DNA from: Candidatus Zixiibacteriota bacterium
GTDB taxonomy: Bacteria; Zixibacteria; MSB-5A5; GN15; PGXB01
DNA length: 10,074 nt
Assembly: GCA_003641425.1 (NCBI GenBank)
Contig: QNAH01000068.1
Coordinates: 1-10,074 of the forward strand
Reading direction: 5' to 3'
The notes beneath the pieces are model-generated. The model had not been told where the DNA came from and did not search any database. It saw only the letters and a program-made list of their open reading frames with translations. Positions 1 to 4,749 of the stretch are shown piece after piece (position 1 is the first letter of the stretch; each line of letters opens with the position of its first letter). Both the position numbers and the translations under genes were made by a program.

Positions 1-148
1 TATGTATTTCGATTTCCTCGGCAAGTTTATCAAGACGGTCTTTCAATTTCGTCAAAATGCGGCCGTCAAGCGACAGCGTTCCCGAAAAATCGGTAACAAA
101 GTGTTTCAGTCTAACCTCCCCAAAACCGGGGATATCAATTTCAATCAT
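1..148 (-). CDS. HAD-superfamily soluble P-type-ATPase-like phosphatase, N-terminal fragment
   Basis: The reading frame runs off the left edge, so only the first 49 residues are visible. They begin MIEIDIPGFGEVRLKHFV and reach the motif DFSGTLSLDG (Asp20 to Gly29). This fits HAD motif I (DxxGT), in which the first Asp is the phosphate-accepting nucleophile. The short beta-rich lead followed by D-x-S/N-G-T-L-x-x-DG is typical of the stand-alone 'soluble P-type ATPase-like' phosphatases (COG4087 type), which are cytosolic and of uncertain substrate. The ATG at 148 lies 15 bases after the rubredoxin stop, so the two are probably co-transcribed. The ribosome site is weak (AAAGAAA about 6 bases upstream), consistent with translational coupling. 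Family assignment comes from memory of the N-terminal pattern; the remaining HAD motifs lie outside the window. Confidence 0.72.
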   Translation of the reverse strand, partial: MIEIDIPGFGEVRLKHFVTDFSGTLSLDGRILTKLKDRLDKLAEEIEIH

Positions 149-163
149 TGGAAGTTTCTTTGT

Positions 164-328
164 TTAAATACTTACTTTTCGGAAATATTCTTTACCCGCG
201 CCGCATTCCGGACAGACCCATTCATCATGAATTTCCTCAAAAGGCGTGCCCGGATCGACATCATTCTCTTTATCGCCCTGTTCCGGGTCATACAAATAGG
301 CACAGGCATCACATTCCCACTTGCTCAT
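164..328 (-). CDS. Rubredoxin
   Basis: A 54-residue one-iron electron carrier. Cys6, Cys9, Cys39 and Cys42 form the two CxxC pairs that bind Fe(SCys)4. Between them are the conserved YxYDPExGD (Tyr11 to Asp19), a DPGTPFE stretch and the DxWVCPECGAGKxxF end, in the order and spacing of classical rubredoxins, and the length is normal. The residue after the first CxxC is Ala10 where Gly is usual. The protein is cytosolic and typically passes electrons to oxygen- or superoxide-detoxifying enzymes in anaerobes; no partner is visible here. The ATG at 328 has GGAG eight bases upstream. It is followed after 15 bases by the HAD phosphatase start, suggesting an operon. Identity is very secure; the physiological partner is unknown. 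Confidence 0.96.
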   Translation of the reverse strand: MSKWECDACAYLYDPEQGDKENDVDPGTPFEEIHDEWVCPECGAGKEYFRKVSI

Positions 329-394
329 ACCGGATACTCCAAAACTGTTTGAAATCTTGACGCTAATTAATATCTCATATACTGTAAATCAAAT

Positions 395-422
395 AAAAAA
401 TCTATGATTGAAAAGAAAATCA
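395..422 (-). terminator. Weak A/T-rich terminator after the EamA gene
   Basis: Just past the EamA stop, read on the minus strand, a 5-bp stem (TGATT/AATCA, forward 405-409 with 418-422) and an 8-base loop are followed closely by a run of six T (forward 395-400). The stem is short and contains one G-C pair, so termination would be leaky and the rubredoxin operon could receive read-through. Confidence 0.3.
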
Positions 423-423
423 A

Positions 424-1320
424 CTAGCCGAATGTTACCAGCAATGCCCCGGAAACACCAAGAAGAATACCGATGACTCTTTGCAGATTGATTGGCTCCC
501 GCAACAGAAGCGCCGCAAAAGTAAAAACAAATATATTGGACGTCTGGTTAAGCGCCGATGCAATCGAAGCCAGCGTGTATTTCATCCCCGCCAGCCATAG
601 TACCATGGCCAGATAGGCCCCTATAAATGAGCTGGAAATCGTGTAGCCCCTGCGTCCGGCTGTGTATAACGATTCGATAAGCCTTCTTCGGTTGGGGTAT
701 AACATCAGAACCATTATCAAAGTGGCTATTCCGCCCAATAAACGTATTTCCGTTACCCATAAAAGCGGTGATCTTTCCAGCAAAGATTTGATCATAACAA
801 TTCCCACCGCCGACACGCCGTTGGCAACCACCCCCCAGAATATACCCCAAAATAAATTATGTCGGCTGAGATTACCTTTACCCTTTTTGGTTGTTGCCGC
901 CAGTACCGCCGAGACAATCATGGCCGCCCCCAGAATCTGAAGCGCTGTCATACTTTCTCCCAGCCAAATTACCGACAGGCCGATTATCGACGGGGCATAA
1001 AGACAGTTGACTATGGAATGCATACCGGCTCCGAGAAGATTAAGACTCTTGAAAAACAGCGTGTCGGCGATACCGATCCCGAGGATTCCGCTCAGGAGAA
1101 GCAGTCCGTATTCCGACGCCGGAACCGGGCGAAACAGCGTCTCTCCAAAAAACCACATGGTGGGGATGAATAATATGACCGCCATGGAATTTTTAAAAAG
1201 ATTGAGCGCCACCGGATGGACTTTCTCTCCGCTTTTCTTGAATAGAATTACGGCGACGGCCCAGGTGATCGCAGTCAGGGTGGCAAGTATCTCCCCAAAG
1301 TAAGGAATCGCTTGAGGCAT
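424..1320 (-). CDS. EamA/DMT-superfamily permease
   Basis: A 298-residue integral membrane protein with about ten hydrophobic segments arranged as two EamA repeats. The first repeat opens near YFGEILATLTAITWAVAVI and the second near NLFWGIFWGVVANGVSAVG. Late in each repeat is the characteristic small-residue/LGE or LLREP turn (WLGESMTALQILGAA; LLREPINLQRVIGI). The family contains drug/metabolite and amino-acid exporters and importers; the substrate cannot be read from sequence. I chose the ATG at 1320. A TTG 36 bases upstream (1356) extends the frame by 12 residues that look non-conserved and hydrophilic. Neither start has a good Shine-Dalgarno, so the start is moderately sure. The gene is divergent from the MntP gene, with about 155 bases between starts. 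Confidence 0.9.
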   Translation of the reverse strand: MPQAIPYFGEILATLTAITWAVAVILFKKSGEKVHPVALNLFKNSMAVILFIPTMWFFGETLFRPVPASEYGLLLLSGILGIGIADTLFFKSLNLLGAGMHSIVNCLYAPSIIGLSVIWLGESMTALQILGAAMIVSAVLAATTKKGKGNLSRHNLFWGIFWGVVANGVSAVGIVMIKSLLERSPLLWVTEIRLLGGIATLIMVLMLYPNRRRLIESLYTAGRRGYTISSSFIGAYLAMVLWLAGMKYTLASIASALNQTSNIFVFTFAALLLREPINLQRVIGILLGVSGALLVTFG

Positions 1321-1360
1321 AGCGTCGAATGTAACAAAATGTCGCCCTTGATTCAAGCAG

Positions 1361-1388
1361 TAAATATCTGCCGTTTAAAAATAGTCAA
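1361..1388 (-). promoter_or_regulatory. Possible promoter for the EamA gene
   Basis: On the minus strand, TTGACT (forward 1383-1388) is followed after 16 bases by TATTTA (forward 1361-1366). The -35 is good (5/6) and the -10 poor (3/6). Transcription would begin near 1354, downstream of the alternative TTG start at 1356, which favours the ATG at 1320. Confidence 0.3.
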
Positions 1389-1412
1389 TTGACAAAAAGC
1401 CTTAAATGATAG

Positions 1413-1441
1413 TTGCCTGATCCGGTAAAACCATTTAGATT
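1413..1441 (+). promoter_or_regulatory. Possible promoter for the MntP gene
   Basis: TTGCCT (1413-1418), 17 bases, then TAGATT (1436-1441): four of six matches in each box at ideal spacing. It would give a 5' leader of about 28 bases, too short for the yybP-ykoY manganese riboswitch that precedes some mntP genes. Confidence 0.38.
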
Positions 1442-1464
1442 AAATCATTATTGGCAAATGAAGT

Positions 1465-1471
1465 GAAAGGA
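1465..1471 (+). promoter_or_regulatory. Ribosome binding site that fixes the TTG start of MntP
   Basis: GAAAGGA lies four bases before the TTG at 1476. No in-frame ATG lies nearby, and the protein begins exactly where MntP homologues begin, so the TTG start is well supported. Confidence 0.75.
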
Positions 1472-1475
1472 AATT

Positions 1476-2033
1476 TTGAATACTGTCACACTCGTACTAA
1501 TCGCGGTTGGATTGGCCATGGATGCCTTTGCAGTCTCTATTTCCTCAAGTGTCATCATCGGCAAAGTAAACAAACATCAGGTATTCAGATTGTCCTTTCA
1601 TTTCGGTTTGTTCCAGGCCCTGATGCCGGTAATCGGATGGATGGCCGGCCGTTCGATCCATGAATATATTGCAGACTGGGATCATTGGATAGCTTTTTTC
1701 CTGCTGGCCTTCATTGGCGGAAAAGCTATTTATGAATCCTTCAAAAAAGACAACAACGATCAAGGGAGTGATCCCAGTAAAGGATTTTCGCTGGTGTTGC
1801 TTTCGACCGCGACCAGTATCGATGCCCTTGCCGTGGGACTGAGTTTCGCCGTTCTCAATGTGACCATCTGGTATCCCAGCCTGATAATTGGAATCATTAC
1901 CGCCGCTTTGTCCCTGATCGGAGTTTTATTGGGAAGCCGGCTCGGGAAAAAATTCGGCAAGCGAATGGAAGTAATCGGCGGGATTGTCCTGATCGGTATC
2001 GGGCTGAAGATTCTTATCGAACATATTTTATGA
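1476..2033 (+). CDS. mntP: Manganese efflux pump MntP
   Basis: A 185-residue inner-membrane protein with about six transmembrane helices, the usual size for MntP (formerly YebN). It exports Mn2+ to prevent manganese toxicity. The internal duplication is visible: GLAMDAFAVSIS with Asp16 in helix 1 and TSIDALAVGLSF with Asp116 in the matching helix of the second half, the acidic membrane residues that typify the family. A hydrophilic loop rich in Lys, Asp and Ser (about 89-103) separates the halves. The first helix begins a few residues after the TTG-encoded Met, which agrees with this start. The gene is alone on its strand here, divergent from the EamA permease, with no plus-strand terminator immediately behind it. 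No manganese riboswitch is recognisable in the short leader. Identity is secure. Confidence 0.95.
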   Translation: MNTVTLVLIAVGLAMDAFAVSISSSVIIGKVNKHQVFRLSFHFGLFQALMPVIGWMAGRSIHEYIADWDHWIAFFLLAFIGGKAIYESFKKDNNDQGSDPSKGFSLVLLSTATSIDALAVGLSFAVLNVTIWYPSLIIGIITAALSLIGVLLGSRLGKKFGKRMEVIGGIVLIGIGLKILIEHIL

Positions 2034-2072
2034 TTTAGAGACGACCTGCATCGGATCCGGTTATGTAATATT

Positions 2073-2182
2073 AAAAAACAAAAAAAGCGCATGTACCTGA
2101 TTCTCCGGGAGCCGGGGGATTAAATCTGTCGGCATCCCCGGCTAAAAGCTGGAAGGGGGGAATTCCAATCAGGCACATGCGC
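2073..2182 (-). terminator. Long branched stem with U-tract: terminator or small structured RNA
   Basis: Forward arms 2087-2102 (GCGCATGTACCTGATT) and 2167-2182 (AATCAGGCACATGCGC) pair over 16 positions. Read as minus-strand RNA every position pairs, the one imperfect position being a G-U wobble; read as plus-strand RNA that position is an A-C mismatch. On the minus strand the stem is followed at once by T7, G, T6 (forward 2073-2086). The 64 enclosed bases hold a second strong stem, AGCCGGGG with CCCCGGCT (forward 2110-2117 and 2136-2143), plus small GGAA/UUCC and CUC/GAG hairpins. The direction of wobble pairing and of the U-tract both say that the functional transcript is minus strand, coming from the regulator side. 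It could be the regulator's 3' end, an independent sRNA, or an attenuator-like element. No known riboswitch family is recognised. Confidence 0.65.
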
Positions 2183-2240
2183 CGAACTGACAAGTCTTAA
2201 GGACGATTCCTAATATCATGCGGCAGAAAAAATTTTTCAT
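2169..2240 (-). CDS. Possible 23-residue small peptide before the structured RNA (doubtful)
   Basis: The ATG at 2240 has AGGAG 12 bases upstream, a little far, and opens a 23-codon frame beginning MKNFFCRMILGIV. It contains three Cys and is hydrophobic in its middle. The TGA lies inside the distal arm of the long stem (forward 2169-2171), so ribosomes terminating here would sit on the stem. This arrangement resembles a leader peptide or a small toxin gene, but an ORF this short arises readily by chance, and no biosynthetic gene follows on that strand before the U-tract. Kept as a candidate only. Confidence 0.15.
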   Translation of the reverse strand: MKNFFCRMILGIVLKTCQFGACA

Positions 2241-2399
2241 ACAGCCGCTGTGCTCCTGATACACGAAAGACTTAATCAATTTCCACCCAAAACAGAGTCA
2301 AAACCTCCACCACCAAATCTACTCAAAACAATTGAATAGACTGGATAGGCTGTCTTTCCTCACCGCCGCTTACAGGTTAATATTTTTTGCTAAAAGTGT

Positions 2400-2433
2400 C
2401 AATACGAGATAATTACGTAATTTTTACGTATTG
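2400..2433. repeat. Inverted repeat overlapping the regulator stop codon
   Basis: CAATACG (2400-2406) and CGTATTG (2427-2433) are perfect inverted copies enclosing a 12-bp palindrome, AATTACGTAATT (2411-2422). The TAA stop of the PAS/LuxR gene (forward 2424-2426) lies inside. As RNA it can form a modest A/U-rich hairpin without a clear U-tract. It might protect the mRNA end or be a palindromic protein site. Confidence 0.4.
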
Positions 2434-4559
2434 TTTGGAAAGTCCTGATTTTGAAGATATGAGCTTAGATTGATATTTTTATTGGTTAAACCGAGTTTTT
2501 TCCTGATTAGCTCACGATGTTTGTGGACCGTCACCAGGGCAAGGCTTAGAATTTGAGAAATCTGTTTTGAAGATTTCCCCTGTTTTATCAACTGACAGAT
2601 CTCCAATTCGCGGGGGGACAATCTTGAAAAACGATCCCTGAATACATCTATATCCCTTTGCAGAATACTTTTAAGACTCAATTCAAGCGATTCGATTTCC
2701 TTTTCCTTTCCCTTGCCGGCTATAGCCTTAAGACGCCCCATTAACGGCTTGATTGCCTTTTCGACGTCATAGCAGATCTGCCGCTTATAATCCTTCCGTT
2801 CCCTTTCTATATGATTTAAGATCTCTTTGAGAGCGATATTTTTTTCAGATAGGGCTGCCTGTTCTACTCGAAGCTGGTCCGCCGTCTCACGAAGCCGGGA
2901 TTCGGCTTCCTTTCGATCTGTAATATCAAACCAGCTTCCGATAAGCCCGCCAATTTCTCCCTTATCGTCTCGCATCACCGACAATTCGTCGAACAGCCAG
3001 ACATATTTCCCGTTCTTTAGACGAAAGCGATATTCATAGGTCAGTGTGCCTTTATTATCCAGTTCGGCTAACCGGGCAGAAATCCGTTCACTGTCATCAG
3101 GGTGAATCTGCTTGCTCCAGAAAAACGGGTCATCGTAAAAATCCTGCGGCGAATATCCCAGCCGCTCCTGAATATTATTACTGATAAATGTCGTCGGAAA
3201 ATCAGGCGGCGGACCGCAACTGTAAATGACTGCCGGGCTCGATGAGATCAGATGATCCAGCCGTTGTTTGGTGTTAAGAAGTTCCTTCTCGGCTTTTTTG
3301 CGCCAACTGATATCTCTGAGTACCGCCACGCGCATTGACCGCCCCTGGTAATCGTATGGCTTTCCGACTATATTACATTCAAATTGTGTTCCATCCTTGC
3401 GAACACAAATACCCTCGTAAGGACTCCCGTCACGTGTCTCTATATGCTTTCTAATATCATCCCATGTTTCCGGAATCGCCGTGTCTTTAACGTGTCTTCC
3501 GATGAACTCTTCAAGTTCATAGCCAAACATACGGGCGCAGGCTTCATTTGCATCGACTATGTGTCCGTTTTCATGGATTACAATTCCCTCTTCCGCGGCA
3601 TCGGATAATTTTTTAAAACGCTCCTGATTCTCCTTCAGAGCTTTCTCGGCCCTGATCCTGTCTGTGACATCGGTATCGGTACCAATCATTCGCACCGGTT
3701 TACCGTTTTTATCACGAATAAAAGTCCCCCGGGCAAGAATCCATCGGACCGAACCGTCTTTATGCATCATACGGTGAATGACTTCATATTTTTTTGTTCT
3801 TCCAGCCCGGTAATTTTCGACTTCCGCCATGACTTCTGAGGTATCATCCGGATGTACATATTGTCCCCAGTCATCGAGGCTGTTCCGGATCTCGTGATCT
3901 TCATATCCCAGCATCGCCTTCAATTTAGGATCGATATACATTTCATTCGTAATCAGATCCCAATCCCATACCCCGACCCGTCCGGCGCTGGTCGCCATTT
4001 CATATCTTTGTTCGCTTTCCAGAAGCGCCTTTTCCGCGCGCTGACGGCTCTCGATCTGCTTCTTCAACTCGATATTTCTTTTTACGATCTCAGAGGTTCG
4101 CTCCTGGACTCGCTTTTCAAGCTCACGGTGTGTTCTCCGAAGTTTTTCCTCGGCTCTTTTACGCTCGGTTATATCCTGGCCGATAGCAACCGCCGTGATC
4201 TCATCTTCTCCCGGTCCGAATATTGCCGAATTGGACCATAAGATTGTTCTGATTTTTCCCGATTTGGTTTTAAGAGGGCCCTCGTAAGTGTCACGCGGAT
4301 GCAGCCTGACCCAATCTGCGAAATTATCAAGCTGATGGCTTAAATGTCCCTTCGGCATAAATATTGCCGGCCAGCTTTCGCCCAGGACTTCTTCAGCCTT
4401 ATAACCGGTTACTTTTTCACATTCCCGGTTAAATATGGTTATTCTGGCATCTTTATCGAGACAGACTATCAGACTGTTGGAGGTATCAAGAAGAGTCCGG
4501 ACAAATTGATGTTCATTGCCGTAACTGTCCAGGGTGGATTTTTCTTTGCGGGATGTCAT
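2424..4559 (-). CDS. Multi-PAS sensor with C-terminal LuxR-type DNA-binding domain
   Basis: A 711-residue soluble protein with no signal peptide, membrane helix, kinase or receiver domain: a one-component cytosolic regulator. In order: PAS1 (about 17-130) with a PAC tail ending TDITERKR-like; a coiled coil (about 131-190); PAS2 of the PAS_3 type with HPDD (about 190-303); PAS3 (about 308-420); PAS4, again with HPDD (about 430-550); a second coiled coil (550-595); a linker helix; and a LuxR/GerE helix-turn-helix (about 645-705). The last shows LSPRELEICQLIKQGKSSKQI and then VHKHRELIRKKLGL, where the second helix contacts DNA. The ligand is unknown; PAS domains of this kind bind haem, flavin or small metabolites. 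The ATG at 4559 has AAGGGA about eight bases upstream, and a good promoter lies 50-80 bases before it. The linker plus HTH matches a widespread bacterial 'PAS S-box/LuxR' family. Target genes are not known. Confidence 0.93.
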   Translation of the reverse strand: MTSRKEKSTLDSYGNEHQFVRTLLDTSNSLIVCLDKDARITIFNRECEKVTGYKAEEVLGESWPAIFMPKGHLSHQLDNFADWVRLHPRDTYEGPLKTKSGKIRTILWSNSAIFGPGEDEITAVAIGQDITERKRAEEKLRRTHRELEKRVQERTSEIVKRNIELKKQIESRQRAEKALLESEQRYEMATSAGRVGVWDWDLITNEMYIDPKLKAMLGYEDHEIRNSLDDWGQYVHPDDTSEVMAEVENYRAGRTKKYEVIHRMMHKDGSVRWILARGTFIRDKNGKPVRMIGTDTDVTDRIRAEKALKENQERFKKLSDAAEEGIVIHENGHIVDANEACARMFGYELEEFIGRHVKDTAIPETWDDIRKHIETRDGSPYEGICVRKDGTQFECNIVGKPYDYQGRSMRVAVLRDISWRKKAEKELLNTKQRLDHLISSSPAVIYSCGPPPDFPTTFISNNIQERLGYSPQDFYDDPFFWSKQIHPDDSERISARLAELDNKGTLTYEYRFRLKNGKYVWLFDELSVMRDDKGEIGGLIGSWFDITDRKEAESRLRETADQLRVEQAALSEKNIALKEILNHIERERKDYKRQICYDVEKAIKPLMGRLKAIAGKGKEKEIESLELSLKSILQRDIDVFRDRFSRLSPRELEICQLIKQGKSSKQISQILSLALVTVHKHRELIRKKLGLTNKNINLSSYLQNQDFPNNT

Positions 4560-4609
4560 CAGACTGTTCCCTTGATATTGTTGTCGCGGCGGTGATGAAA
4601 GTTTAAATC

Positions 4610-4638
4610 AATATAATCCATATCCCGCGTTATTGCAA
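4610..4638 (-). promoter_or_regulatory. Sigma-70-like promoter of the PAS/LuxR regulator
   Basis: On the minus strand, TTGCAA (forward 4633-4638), exactly 17 bases, then TATATT (forward 4610-4615). Transcription would start near 4603, giving a leader of about 44 bases before the ATG at 4559. The regulator can therefore be expressed independently of the protease upstream. Confidence 0.6.
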
Positions 4639-4707
4639 TGGAAAATGCCCGGTTCAGACTTGTTCTCGAATCTGAAAGGCATATACTGGATGAAGATATA
4701 TATAACA

Positions 4708-4723
4708 GCGGCCAATCGGCCGC
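4708..4723 (-). terminator. Probable terminator after the M6 protease
   Basis: GCGGCC-AATC-GGCCGC is a perfect 6-bp all-G/C stem with a four-base loop, beginning 27 bases after the protease stop. On the minus strand it is followed by TGTTATATATAT, a T-rich but interrupted tail, so termination is likely but perhaps not complete. Confidence 0.45.
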
Positions 4724-4749
4724 CCTGCTATTGGGAACAATTCATCGGC

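Larger units (their letters stand above)
2034..2423. other. Gene-free stretch between MntP and the PAS/LuxR regulator
   Basis: These 390 bases lie between two genes that end toward each other. They contain a long branched stem with a minus-strand U-tract (2073-2182), a doubtful 23-codon minus-strand ORF running into that stem (2169-2240), and an inverted repeat at the regulator's stop codon (2400-2433). Bases 2241-2399 show a purine-rich minus strand (GGTGGTGGAGG near 2310) but no recognisable gene or promoter. I see no convincing plus-strand terminator for mntP. Confidence 0.7.

Noticed and set aside
2..352. Plus-strand open frame of 116 codons at the left edge
   Set aside because: It lies antisense to rubredoxin and the HAD phosphatase, whose conserved motifs establish the minus strand as coding.
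1321..1356. TTG start at 1356 for the EamA permease
   Set aside because: No Shine-Dalgarno, adds a hydrophilic stretch unlike the family's N-terminus, and the only candidate promoter would start transcription downstream of it.
1357..1475. yybP-ykoY manganese riboswitch ahead of mntP
   Set aside because: The intergenic space is only 119 bases, with no GC-rich paired core, and a plausible promoter lies within it, leaving a leader of about 28 bases.
2087..2182. A known riboswitch (TPP, cobalamin, c-di-GMP or similar) in the structured element
   Set aside because: Fragments such as ACCTGATT resemble TPP riboswitch pieces, but the ordered conserved core of none of these classes is present on either strand, and no target gene follows.
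2424..4559. Histidine kinase
   Set aside because: No H-box with dimerisation helices and no N/G1/G2 ATP-binding boxes; the chain ends in a LuxR HTH.
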